Under the pieces are notes generated by a model. That model worked only from the letters and a program-made list of their open reading frames with translations. It made no database searches and had not been told where the DNA came from. DNA of 64,000 nucleotides. It comes from Deroplatys truncata (taxonomy: Eukaryota > Arthropoda > Insecta > Mantodea > Mantidae). Position numbers and translations under genes: made by a program. Shown piece after piece: positions 47,124 to 56,846 of this stretch. The stretch covers positions 173,889,065 through 173,953,064 of the forward strand of contig CM060988.1 of assembly GCA_030765065.1 (NCBI GenBank), read 5' to 3'. Positions within the stretch are counted from its first letter, which is position 1. Every line of letters begins with the position of its first letter.

Positions 47124-48063
47124 TGTCGCGGTCACTTCGTGTTATCTTTTTGCTGAGCGCCTGTTATTGTTTTACTACTTTGAGTTTTGGGTTCTTTGTC
47201 CTCCGGCTAGCTATTATTTCTCAGTCGAGCATATCTCTTAAACAGGGTGTGTAAACGGAAAGGAGTTTTTACTGAAAGATAACACTGATAAAAGAATTTG
47301 TTTTTACACTTTTATTGCTGCCACACTTTATTCATTTCACATAATTATTCTTGATACACGCCCGACTGAAACTGTTATATTTTATAATGTTACTATAATC
47401 ACTTATTTGCTGCACATTATTAATTCGCGTATTTCACATTTATAACTAACTTTACACGCGAGAGATTCTGTTAAACTGTGCGACGTGTAACCCGCGAATG
47501 ATTCTGATGAACTGAGCGACGTATTACCTTTGTATGATTCTGTTGGACTGCACGACGTATTACCCGCGAATGCTTCTGTTGGACTGAACGACGTATTACC
47601 CGCAAGTGCTTCTGTTGGATTGAAAGACGTATTACCCGCGAGTGCTTCTGTTGGACTGAACGTTACCCGTCTCTTGGCTTCATAATTTATACTCCCTCAA
47701 CCCGATATGCCTAAATATTATAACAGAGCTGCTATTGGTTAATAAAGCGCGCCAACATTAGCGTCTATTTTTATATCCAATCAAAATTACGAACACATAT
47801 GCTCTAGGGAAGAAATTCCCTCCATTTCTAAAGAAACGCGCGCTAATCTGACGTCATTTGTTTGTCTCTTATAATTGATAAACAACTCACCCCCTCGCTC
47901 ATTGTTGCCCGCTCCTATTGTCAGTTTCAGTGAGCCCGTGTAAACTTATTTCCTAACAATGCTTATAATTAACAAACATCTCAAATCAATGTCATACAAT
48001 AATGCTTATTTACACTACAATCACTCTGGCATTTGCATTGTTGTGATATAAAATACTGCCACA
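47124..48063 (-). mobile_element. Solo LTR (LTR-B), copy 1, CGGT duplication
   Basis: A 940-bp insertion has TG...CA ends (TGTCGCGG ... CTGCCACA) and CGGT at 47,120-47,123 and 48,064-48,067. The sense strand is minus: TATAAA lies at 47,691-47,686, and AATAAA signals at 47,332-47,327 and 47,316-47,311. The order promoter, transcribed repeat, polyadenylation signal, end is what an LTR should have. A second copy lies at 56,847-57,723. Confidence 0.85.
47464..47670 (-). repeat. 36-bp minisatellite inside LTR-B
   Basis: About 5.7 units of gattctgttggactg...gacgtattacccgcgaat, period 36. The other LTR-B copy has about 3.5 more diverged units at 57,188-57,330. It lies between the TATA box and the polyadenylation signals, thus in the part expected to be transcribed. 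Confidence 0.85.
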
Positions 48064-48603
48064 CGGTTTACCAGTAATGCAAAAGTCATTCAGAATGAAG
48101 AGGACTTTGGGGAGACATTCCTAGAAAATTCAAGATATACATTTTATTTGTCATGAAAATATCTTAAATGTATGATGTTTTAATCAAAATGGTTAGAGCC
48201 ATTTTACAGAAAAACAAAATTTTCGAAAAATGTTCCATCTAAAGGGTAGTCTGGGGTGGGGGATTTTCTTGAAAATTTTTTGTCGCATCCTTGAAAGTTT
48301 GGTATTTATCTGACTTTTCGTTTTTGAGTTATGCTGTGCACAGACATTCAGACTTTTTTCTAAAAATGCTTTATTTTGATTCAGAGGGCCTAAAAATATG
48401 TATTTCCGGAAAATCTCTGATTTTCAGAAAATGACGCATCATTTACCAAGACAGAGTAATTTAATTGATGCAGCACTTTAAAAACGGCGCGCAAATATAT
48501 GTTACAACCGTCCTAAGGGAAGTATGGCGTGTTTCTCGAATAAAAAATCCCAAAATCGATTTCTTTTACCAAATTGGCTAAAATAGTACTTCAGTCCCCT
48601 TAA

Positions 48604-49130
48604 ATAGAAAGGATATTTTCCGCTATTTCGTGCAGCTGCGATTAACAACTCGGTGCATTCATCAGGACAAAAAAGGATGTGTTATTTTGCTGCTATAATG
48701 CCGTAAATAGCAACGTTTAACCTTCTATGTACTGGCCATTACCTGTTATTAAAACTGGAACAAAATTAAACTTCACGTGTATACTTAAAGATGTGAAGTT
48801 TAACGAATTGCAGATCATTGGTTGTTATGAAACAGAATGTTTTTCTTGTACCTTTTTTATGATGGCAAGAGTGTGTTACGAATTGATTGTTGCCGAGAGG
48901 TATTATTGCTTTTTTTAGGCTGTCATATTGGTATCCATGCTTCATTTAGGCATTATTGTTGATGGTTGTTGAAAAATGGCGTAAGTTGGAGTGATAATTA
49001 GGAAAGAAAAAAGGATGGGATAGATATATCTGTTTATCGAAATTAATCAAATGGAGTACATATTTCAAAAGGAAAAAGAATGAATTAATTACTACAAAAT
49101 CAATACCAAGAATGGTGTGTTAAAAACGCC
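48604..49130. other. No gene recognised
   Basis: AT-rich spacer. The frame at 48,727-48,918 shows no family resemblance. Confidence 0.4.
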
Positions 49131-49134
49131 TGTG

Positions 49135-49625
49135 GCCACATTCGGGAGGTCCCGGGTTCGATCCCCGGCGACCGCCCACTTTGCCTATGGGTTTGTAGAG
49201 GTTTATCCGGGTCCCCAGTCAAATACTGGTCCTGCCTCTCATTTCCTGTACCCATCATCTTTCTTGTCATCTGTTTCAGGGTTGTAGGACCAGGCGACTG
49301 TGTTCGGCGCGTTGCGGCTGGACGGTGGCTTGCGCTCTGTAAAGGTTTTTACCCTGGCGCCGCTGCAGCACCGTTTAGTTAGGTTTCTGCACCGGGGGGC
49401 TCCGACCCGTGGACTCTGGAGGTAGGTGGCTTGTGAGCAGGGACCGGGAGGCGTCGGATGCGTTCTATCTGGAAATGTTAGGGACCCCGTCCATGCTTGC
49501 GCCTGTCGGTCGGGACCCTCCCCTCATCCCTCCCTACCAGGGGTCACGTTGGAAGTACAATTGGCCGGCTGGCCTGCGTGCGGTACTCTGTCCCGGTTGA
49601 AGGCGCCCCTCTGTGATAGGTACCT
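49135..49625 (+). mobile_element. tRNA-derived SINE-like element, variant
   Basis: The head is 5' truncated and begins at the B-box (ggaggtcccgggttcgatcc). The body reads ccgcccactttgcctatggg, then cctctcatttcctgtaccc, ggttgtaggaccaggcgac and so on. It shares the head and ccaggcga/ggatcaggcga words with the 44,770 element, suggesting one subfamily. Confidence 0.65.
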
Positions 49626-49674
49626 TTACCTTTGAATCGATTACTGGAAAAGCAAAACCAAGAATGGTGTGTTA

Positions 49675-50040
49675 AAACTGAGCGAGATGGTTCAAGCGAC
49701 CACGTCTATGGTTCGCATTCCGGGAGGTCCTGGGTTCGATTCCCGGTGACTGCCCATTCTGACTATGGGGGTTTTCTTGGTTTTCCACTGGTCGCCAAGG
49801 CGAATTTCGGGGTGGTGTATTCTACTACGATTTCTCCTTTCATTTCATCTCCATTTCGCATTTCAGATGTGCTTTCAGGTCTTGCGGTGCTGGCGGTACC
49901 GGGAAGATGGCGTGGGTGTATGCGTGTTGGAAAGATTTCTCCCCGTGAACACCAGAGGGAACTGTTCCGCCCATCTGCCTGCGGTCCAGGGACCTCCTTC
50001 GTCTCCTTCCCCTGCCGCTCGGGGAGGGGGGTGTAGCCAA
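49675..50040 (+). mobile_element. tRNA-derived SINE, family 2, copy 2
   Basis: The complete head gagcgagatggttcaagcga (A-box), then aggtcctgggttcgattccc (B-box), is followed by the family 2 body: ttttcttggttttccactgg, then tttcatctccatttcgcat, tcttgcggtgctggcggta and ggagggggtgtagcc. It is the plus-strand counterpart of 42,716-43,175. Confidence 0.8.
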
Positions 50041-50147
50041 AATAGATTAAAATGGTCGCACTGCGCACTGAGTCCTCCTGAGATAAACACATGCTACATC
50101 CACATGGTGTGTTAAAGCTCGGCAAAAGAAATAATACTATAATGCGT

Positions 50148-51179
50148 TTACAGCCTCTTTTGGGTCTTCGTCTCTCTCAGTTTTTGCCTCCACTCCTCTC
50201 TCCGTCTCCACACTCGCACTCCCATCATCTGTAAGGCGTTTCTTCGTAATTTTTGGCCTCCCATCGGTTTTTTTGGTCTTCTTTTAAAAACAATTCCATC
50301 TAAAATTTTCTTTGTGATCCGTTTGTCTTCCATTCTTTGGACATGTCCTGCCCACCTTAGGCGTGTAATCTTAATCCCTTGTATTATATTGGTGCCTTTG
50401 TATATTCCATATAATTCTTTATTGTGTTTGTTTCGCCACATTTCATTTTCTTTAATTTGTTCATTAATTCCTCTAAGTATTTTTCTTTCAGATATTAATA
50501 GTTTTTACTTTATCTACTATGTATAGTAAGTAGGGGAAGTATTGTATTCCATCCAAAAATTCGATACCGAGATTTCACCGGAAATACATGTTTTGATACC
50601 CCCTGAATCCAAAAAAAGCATTTTTGGAAACATGTCCGTGTGTGTGTCTGCCTGTCTGTGAACAGCATAGCTCAGAAACGAACAGTCGAATAAACACCAA
50701 ACTTGGTATTTAGGTTCAGTATCTTCCAGAGATGCGACATCAAGGTTTTTAAGCAAATCCCCCCACCCCAGATTACCCTTTACATGGAACATTTTTCGAA
50801 AATTTTACTTTTCTCAAAAATGGCTCTAACGATTTTGATTAAAATATCATATGTTTAAGATATTTTCATGACAAATAAAATGTATATCTTGAATTTTCTG
50901 GGAATGTCTCCAAAAGTATTCTTCATTGTGAACGACTTTTGCACAACTGGTAAACCATAAGAGATAGACAAAAAAGATCGCGTTAAAATACACAATTTAT
51001 GTCATATACATTTTTTTTGTTGAGTGAACCATTTTCGAAATATTGCTTGTTATTCCTTTAAATTTTTCAATTCTTATTTTCTCAAATGCGAATTCGTTAT
51101 TCATTTTTTTGTCTTGGATATGCAAAGAGTATTAATCTGTGGGAAAGAGAATGGTGCTGCACCTAGCAACCAGCTATTA

Positions 51180-51225
<46 letters not shown>

Positions 51226-51830
51226 TTAAAGGCTACTGTATTTCTATATTCCCCTGGTAAATATATATTCCCCTTACATCTACAAGAAACTTAGCAATAA
51301 GATAGAGTCTGCAAATGTTTATCTCGATTAACATGAAGTAGATGGAGAATAAGCGTTTGTAAAAATAGTTTGTACAAGAGTAGAGAAAGTCATGTGAGTA
51401 TAACACATCAGATTTTTCTTCATGACTCGAGTCATTGTTCAGGTCTCACTGCAATATGTTAGAATTGGTCTCCTAAGTGCTTTATAATCTTATTTTAGTC
51501 CTAGAGAATATTATTTTATTCCCATTTATATTTCGAATGGAATAATAATCCTTATTTGCTACTGTTATAATTGCAGTCATTTTACCTTCTCTTTATCACT
51601 GTTAATAATCGTTCCCAAATATCTAAAGCTGTTAACTATTTCCAAATGGTGTTCATTAATTATAGTATTCCTTCTCTTGCTGTTAGTATTTGTATTTTGT
51701 ATCATAAAATTTGTTTTCTCTTTATTATAATTTATAAATACTGCTTTCTTTACTAAAGAAATAACTGTCTTCCACAAAAACACAGGATTGTTTGCACCAA
51801 GAAAATAGCTAGAAATTTCAGGATCCAAAA
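50148..51830 (-). pseudogene. RTE-like retrotransposon, split by family A
   Basis: From 51,828 down, the minus strand reads NYNKEKTNFMIQNTNTNS, then LEIVNSFRYLGTIINSDKEK (RT thumb). It runs to about 51,418 with an IFSRTK-like linker. The frame resumes at 50,501 with KLLISERKILRGINEQI, then MWRNKHNKELYGIYK, IKITRLRWAGHVQRMEDKR (the LRWAGHV signature near the C-terminus) and RREEWRQKLRETKTQ. The upstream RT and endonuclease domains are missing. Stops occur on both sides. Confidence 0.75.
50507..51412 (-). mobile_element. Family A repeat, copy A9
   Basis: Inverted copy from actttatctactatgtatag to taacacatcaga, with TTTTT on both sides. Removing it and one run restores the retrotransposon frame (codons GAA GAA AAA CTA), so these are true element borders. 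It contains a (TA)n tract at 51,181-51,224 in the segment where A6 and A7 carry tatatatttacaagggcaat. Confidence 0.85.
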
Positions 51831-52150
51831 ATATGAAATAATTTAATTTCAGTAAGTGTTATTAACAAATATAAAGTGTCAATACTTAACGGTGATATAA
51901 TTATCCAAAGTTTAGAGTGAAGTTTTACAAACTGAAAATATATTATATGAAGTAATAGGCCATTTGAAACAAATGAAGCGAGACATCTTTAAGTAAAGAA
52001 AATATAGAATGTGGTGATAAGAATAACTGGTGTACATAAGAAGATGAAGAAGTGGTAAAATAAATTAAGAAAGAAAACAAAAGTGTGTCTAAATGGAATC
52101 AAGGATAATTAAAAGTGTAATGAAATTAATTGATACAGACTAATTAAATA
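51831..52150. other. No gene recognised
   Basis: A-rich spacer between the RTE-like remnant and the mariner. Confidence 0.4.
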
Positions 52151-52435
52151 CAGTGTGGTCGTTTTATGGTGAGACCTTGGATTGTGCGCATGCGTACTTC
52201 GTACACTATCTATTGCACTGGAGGTTTTTCGTTACTCACGAGTTATTGTAACTTGCGCTATAATGGCTAGTAACCTTGTTATAAGCGGTGTCCATCTGCG
52301 TGAAGACATTCCTGCTATTTCGGATGAAATTTTCATTCACAGACATAAGTTCTTCTTGGTAATGTTCATAATTTATGTTTTTATATTGTCCTTAAGTTCG
52401 TCTATGGTGTGGGGGTTGTTGCTACAAACTTTATT

Positions 52436-53308
52436 ACTTTCTCTACTACGTATAGTAAGTAGGGGAAGTATTGCATTCCACCCAAAAATTCGATACCGAT
52501 ATTTCACCGGAAATACACGTTTTGAGACCTCCTGAATCCAAAAAAAGCATTTTTGGAAACATGTCCGTGTGTGTATGTGTGTGTGTGTGTGTGTGTCTGT
52601 GTGTGTGTGTGTCTGTGAACAGCATAACTCAAAAACGAACAATCGGATAAGTACCAAACTTGGTATTTAGGTTCAGTATCTTCCAGAGATGCGACACGAA
52701 GGTTTTCAAGAAAATCCCCCCACCCCAGACTACCCTTTACATGGAACATTTTTCGAAAATTTTAATTTTCTCAAAAATGGCTCTAACGATTTTGATGAAA
52801 ATATCATATGTTTAGGGTAATGTCATGACAAATGAAATATATATCTCGAATTTTCTGGGAATGTCTCCAAAAGTATTCTTCATTGTGAACGACTTTTGCA
52901 TAACTGGTAAACCATAAGAGATAGACAAAATTTTACTACACAAAAAATGTAGATCGCGTTAAAATACACAACTTATGTCATATACATTTCTTTTGTTGAG
53001 TGAACCGTTTTCGCGATATTGCTTGTTATTTCCTTAAATTTTCCAATACTTATACTTTTTCTCAAATTCGTTATTCATTTTTTTATGTCCTGGACATGCA
53101 AAGAGAATGGAATGCGCCACATAGCAACCAGCGTTAAAATATTTGACCATCGCTTAAAAGCTACCATATTCCCCTTGCTTCTACAAGAAAATTAGCAATA
53201 AGATTGACAACTCGATATCTCGATTAACATAAAGCATATGGAGAATAGGCGTTTGTAAAAATAGATTGTACAAGAGTAGAGAAAGTCATGTGAGTGTAAC
53301 ACATCAGA
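52436..53308 (-). mobile_element. Family A repeat, copy A10
   Basis: Full-length inverted copy (actttctctactacgtatag ... acacatcaga) with a (TG)n tract at 52,566-52,612. It is followed directly by two further copies of its terminal ~225 bp. Confidence 0.8.
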
Positions 53309-53762
53309 TTTTTTTATGTCCTGGACATGCAAAGAGAATGGAATGCGCCACATAGCAACCAGCGTTAAAATATTTGACTATCGCTTAAAAGCCACCATAT
53401 TTTCCTTGCATCTACAAGAAAATTAGCAATAAGACTGACATCTCGATTAACATGAAGCATATGGAGAATAAGCGTTTGTAAAAATAGTTTGTACAAGAGT
53501 AGAGAAAGTCATGTGAGTGTAACACATCAGATTTATTTATGTCCTGGACATGCAAAGAGAATGGAATGCGCCACATAGCAACCAGCGTTAAAATATTTGA
53601 CTATCGCTTAAAAGCTACTATATTTTTCTTGCATCTACAAGAAAATTACCAATAAGATTGACATCTCGATATCTCGATTAACATGAAGCATATGGGGAAT
53701 AGGCGCTTGTAAAATTAGGTTGTACAAGAGTAGAGAAAGTTATGTGAGTGTAACACATCAGA
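53309..53762 (-). repeat. Two extra tandem copies of the family A terminal segment
   Basis: 53,309-53,531 and 53,532-53,762 each repeat the last ~225 bp of A10, from tttttatgtcctggacatg to gtaacacatcaga. The joints fall in T runs. Confidence 0.85.
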
Positions 53763-53841
53763 TTTTTTTTAGAGTTCCCAACAAATAGATCCACCAACTT
53801 CGTCAATTTTTTCCTGTGTTAGAACATCTCGTTTTCGCTTC

Positions 53842-54030
53842 TTAGATATAGTGTTTAGGTTCCGTTGTCCTAAACTTATTAACCAGACATCTAACAGTTT
53901 CTCTACTTGAAACTGGAATACCAGGAAGTTTCTCCTGAAATTGTCTACACACCTGTCTACATGATTCGGTTTTTACATATGTATCATACATACAAATTCG
54001 TTGTTTAAGTGTGAACTTGTTGATAGGCAT
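53842..54030 (-). pseudogene. Mariner-like transposase N-terminal HTH
   Basis: It starts MPINKFTLKQRICMYDTYVK and continues SCRQVCRQFQEKLPGIPVSS, then LVNKFRTT. This is the DUF4817-type helix-turn-helix with the R-x-F-x-x-K-x-P-x-x-x-V-x-S-R pattern. The frame ends after FRTTEPKHYI, and the DDE domain is deleted. It starts about 260 bp inside the right terminal repeat of the surrounding element. Confidence 0.75.
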
Positions 54031-54304
54031 TTTAGTGGACTAATAACCAGACATTAACACTCATGAGCAAATCACACACAACACAAACATCTTGAATAAA
54101 CTTTCACCTTTGAGATACACAACTGTCTTTACAGTACGAACACAAAACAGCGACTGAAGTACAGCTGATAAAGATAACCTCGAACACGTCATGCGCCGCC
54201 AGTTGCGCATCGGAAAAGCACGAGATTACTGCAGTACAGCGTACTACGCATATAGCCGGTCTTCGGCCTCACCTTAAAACGACCGCACTGTGGAAGAAGA
54301 ATAT

Positions 54305-54752
54305 TGCGACTTTGTCCTGCTTTTGCTGGCACTTCACTAATGTGATCCACTTTGATTTTTCCTTTTATTTCACTTTTCTTCCTGACGTAGCAGTGTAATG
54401 AAATACGCGCGAAGCACTCTCTTCATCGGGTGATTCACTCGCTGGGGAATCGAGCACAAGACGTCTCCAATCTCTTGCAGTAGCAGCTCTCACTGCACGT
54501 CACAAACTCGCTCGTAGAATAGCACTTCCTGTCGCATCACTGGCTAACTTCTAAATGAGAACCCGCTAGCTAATACAGCCAGCGAAAATTTTCACAGAAC
54601 CGTCTAGAATGCTCTGGAAGCGGAGAGAATGGAAAACACCAGAAGATTATCTGTCGATAGCGCTTCCAGTGTTTACGCTAGGCGAGAGCGCTACTTATCT
54701 CTGTTTATCTCTTACAAGCGGTCGATTAATAGCTCGATATGTACGTGCATCA
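54305..54752 (-). mobile_element. LTR-A copy 1 (solo-LTR-like)
   Basis: Bounded by ATAT at 54,301-54,304 and 54,753-54,756. On the minus strand it begins TGATGCAC and ends AAAGTCGCA. It aligns with the copies at 55,261, 62,005 and 62,653. A heat-shock-element-like array lies at 54,597-54,619. The TATA box equivalent has decayed (tgtattagc). It is part of the tandem duplication. Confidence 0.7.
54597..54619 (-). promoter_or_regulatory. HSE-like pentamer array in LTR-A copy 1
   Basis: Five slots at 5-bp spacing read GAA-gTC-GAA-cTC-GAA on the plus strand: three exact and two with one mismatch each to the alternating GAA/TTC rule. Confidence 0.55.
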
Positions 54753-54826
54753 ATATGATAATTCCTGAGTAATAAAATAATGTTGTGTTAGAAGTTAAAC
54801 AGGTCCGTTATTTCAGGATGTCACTA

Positions 54827-54833
<7 letters not shown>

Positions 54834-54901
<68 letters not shown>
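54834..54901. repeat. (AAT)n microsatellite
   Basis: About 22 perfect units. The paralogous tract in the second tandem block (56,041-56,073) has about 11. Confidence 0.9.
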
Positions 54902-54902
<1 letters not shown>

Positions 54903-55126
54903 GTGACGGCTTACTTCACTGAGAGAGGTGTGAAATCGAGCGGCGATAATGAGATTTAGTGTTTCGCATCAGGTTTTCAAAAGTTTCAACTTGGGAGTAA
55001 CTGCATATTTTGGGTTGGTCTACACTGTAATTGAAAGAGCTAAAGGGTTGTCCTAATAAGAGTCGGCATTTAATAAAAATGAAAACATTTTATTTTTACG
55101 AAATTATATTTATTTTTACATTAATA

Positions 55127-55246
55127 CAGGGTGGGTGTTTTAAAGTAAGGCCATGGATCGCGCATATGCCGAGTAGCGAGGTCACTGCAGTAGAGCGTGC
55201 TACGCATATAGCCGATCTGTGGCCTCACCTTAAAACGACTGCACCG
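55127..55246. mobile_element. 120-bp mariner MITE, copy 1
   Basis: The left end cagggtgggtgttttaaagt and the right end on the complement cggtgcagtcgttttaaggt both lead into gaggcc/aaggcc. TA precedes the left end. It is almost entirely two inverted arms, with the same ends as the 52,151-54,290 element. Confidence 0.8.
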
Positions 55247-55497
55247 TCGAAGAAGAATATTGTGACTTTGTCCAGCTTTCGTTGGCGCTTCACTAATGTG
55301 ATCCACTTCGATTTTCCCTGTCACTTCAGTTTTCTTCGTGACATAGCAGCGTAATGAAATACGCGCGAAGCACTCACTTCATCGGGTGATTCCCTCGCTG
55401 GGGAATCGAGCACAAGACGTCTCCAATCTCTTGCAGTAGCAGCTTTCACTGCACGTCACAAACTCGCTCGTAGAACTCGCTAACTCGTAACTGGGAA

Positions 55498-55777
55498 TTA
55501 AATTAAATTTAGTTTTATTTATGGACGCTCTTTAGCGTCTTTAGCGTCCCATGCTATATAGGGCGTGAAAGACCGGTAATTTTGCTCAGAGGCCTCTTTA
55601 TCAGGCTTGAGGTTGTTTTACATGCCGTAAATCTATGACACGGGACCACCGGCTTTACTTCCCTTCCGAAGGAAACCATGCTAAGGATTTTTACGCCCGA
55701 AAAAATCCATCGCCCTCCGTCAGGTTTGATCCCGCGACCTCGGGAACTAGAGGCTAGCCACTACACCACGGAAGACG
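55498..55777 (-). mobile_element. tRNA-derived SINE, family 1, copy 3
   Basis: Inverted copy with an intact head on the minus strand: gtggtgtagtggctagcctc (A-box), then gaggtcgcgggatcaaacct (B-box). Imperfect 15-bp target duplications lie at 55,483-55,497 and 55,778-55,792 (actcNtaNctgNgaa). It is absent from the paralogous block, so it is younger than the tandem duplication. Confidence 0.85.
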
Positions 55778-55827
55778 ACTCCTAGCTGAGAAGCCGCTAG
55801 CTAATATAGCCGGGGGAAATTTTCACA

Positions 55828-55850
55828 GAACCATCTAGAATGTTCTGGAA
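55828..55850 (-). promoter_or_regulatory. HSE-like pentamer array in LTR-A copy 2
   Basis: On the plus strand GAA-aTC-GAA-TTC-GAA at 5-bp spacing: four of five pentamers are exact. It sits just upstream, in the minus sense, of the decayed TATA region near 55,803. Confidence 0.6.
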
Positions 55851-56039
55851 ACGGAGAGAATGGAAAACTCCATAAGATTATCTGTCGATAGTGTTTCCAG
55901 TGTTTACGCTGAGCGAGAGCGCTACTTATCTCGGTTGATAGCTCGGCACATAAGAGCATCACAATATGATAATTGCTGAATAATAAGATAGTGTTGTATT
56001 AGAAGTTAAAGAGATACTAGTTATCTCAGGACGTCATAA

Positions 56040-56073
<34 letters not shown>

Positions 56074-56346
56074 GTGATGGCTTACTTCACTGAGAGAGGT
56101 GTGTAATCGAGCTGCGGTAACAAGCTTTTGTGTTTCACAAATAATTTCGCTTTAAGTTTTCAAAAGAAATAAGAAATTCTGCTTTACAGCAACTTGGGAG
56201 TAACTGCATATTTATATGGGTTAGTGTACACGCATTTTCTATGTCAGTAAAAGAGCTAAAGGGTGTGTCCGAACAAGAATGCCGCATTTAATAAAAATGA
56301 AAAAACATTTTATTTTTACGAAATTGTATTTAGTTTTACATTAATA

Positions 56347-56466
56347 CCGGGTGAGCGTTTTAAGGTAAGGCCATAGATCGCGCGTATGCCGAGTACTGAT
56401 GTCAGTGCAGTACAGCGTGCTACACGTATAGCCGTTCTGTGGCCTTACCTTAAAACGCCCGCACTG
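56347..56466. mobile_element. 120-bp mariner MITE, copy 2
   Basis: The ends are ccgggtgagcgttttaaggt and, inverted, cagtgcgggcgttttaaggt, with TA on both sides (56,345-56,346 and 56,467-56,468). It is closely similar to 55,127-55,246 throughout. Confidence 0.85.
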
Positions 56467-56830
56467 TACAAAGGGTACATGTTTCGATTTATGTATGAAA
56501 AGTAATATCTGGCTAGTAACCTATGAAATTTGCAGACTTTTCTACAGCGTTGCTCTTCGATTTGATCAATGACATGTTGAATTTCCTGCTTCACTTCTAG
56601 TGTAGTTCGGGGATTGTTTTCATAAACTTGCGATTTCAGAACCTCCCAAAAAAGTCGCATAGTGTCCGGTAACATGCCTTGCTGCCCAGTTCTGGTCACC
56701 TTTGCATGGGGGAACTCGACCTGGAAATTTTTCGTGCAGCAAAACAATCGTCTCATAGAGGCAGATAGCTCCATCCTCCTGGAACCAGGATTGTTCAGTA
56801 TCATCCAAATGTCATAAGAAATTGGTAACC
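56467..56830 (-). pseudogene. Mariner-like transposase C-terminal fragment
   Basis: Two minus-strand frames overlap. One reads SWFQEDGAICLYETIVLLHE, then KFPGRV (second catalytic Asp region). The other reads DTMRLFWEVLKSQVYENNPR, then TTLEVKQEIQHVI and CRKVCKFHRLL (post-catalytic C-terminus). The third catalytic aspartate region is damaged at the frameshift. It abuts the MITE on the left and LTR-B on the right. Confidence 0.75.
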
Positions 56831-56846
56831 ATATTACGGTAACGTT

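Larger units (their letters stand above)
46733..48417 (+). mobile_element. Family A repeat, copy A8, split by LTR-B
   Basis: It begins tctgatgtgttgcactcac and runs to tgtctcttacggt at 47,123. It resumes at 48,064 (cggtttaccagtaatgc) and is 3' truncated at about 48,417 after atgtatttccgg. Removing the LTR and one CGGT restores the family sequence. Confidence 0.75.
45265..48599. mobile_element. TTAA-flanked element carrying nested insertions
   Basis: The left end TTAA-GGGGACACC (45,261) and the right end AGTCCCC-TTAA (to 48,603) form a short inverted repeat with TTAA on both outer sides, the piggyBac target site. Subtracting A7, A8 and the LTR leaves about 780 bp without a transposase, so it would be non-autonomous. 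The inverted match is only 6-7 bp plus TTAA, so this is tentative. Confidence 0.4.
52151..54290 (-). mobile_element. Long mariner-like element carrying A10
   Basis: The left end cagtgtggtcgttttatggt and the right end on the complement, cagtgcggtcgttttaaggt, form inverted repeats. TA lies outside on the left and TG on the right. The transposase N-terminus lies near the right end (53,842-54,030). Family A copy A10 and its extra terminal units occupy 52,436-53,762, so the original element was about 0.8 kb and internally deleted. Its ends match the two MITEs at 55,127 and 56,347. Confidence 0.75.
55261..55963 (-). mobile_element. LTR-A copy 2, interrupted by a SINE
   Basis: Bounded by ATAT at 55,257-55,260 and 55,964-55,967. 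The minus strand begins TGTGATGC and ends AAAGTCACA. The SINE at 55,498-55,777 splits it. It keeps the best HSE array of the two duplicated copies. The TATA region reads gctatattagc. Confidence 0.75.
54301..56346. repeat. Tandem duplication of a ~1-kb block bordered by MITEs
   Basis: Blocks 54,291-55,126 and 55,247-56,346 align throughout. Each has LTR-A at the same position with the same ATAT junctions, then a gttagaagttaaa word, an (AAT)n tract, ggcttacttcactgagagag, and a terminal attttatttttacgaaatt. The second block carries a SINE. A mariner end or MITE precedes each block and another MITE follows the second. Confidence 0.8.

Noticed and set aside
49409..50125. Several 60-134 codon frames on both strands
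   Set aside because: Same reason: the SINE bodies at 49,135-49,625 and 49,675-50,040.
16174..52749. Recurrent frames reading MFHVKGSLGWGDFLENLRVA and DTEPKYQVW... at many places
   Set aside because: They recur only because family A recurs. They run into the CA/TG tract (His-Thr repeats) and have no conserved start, stop or domain.
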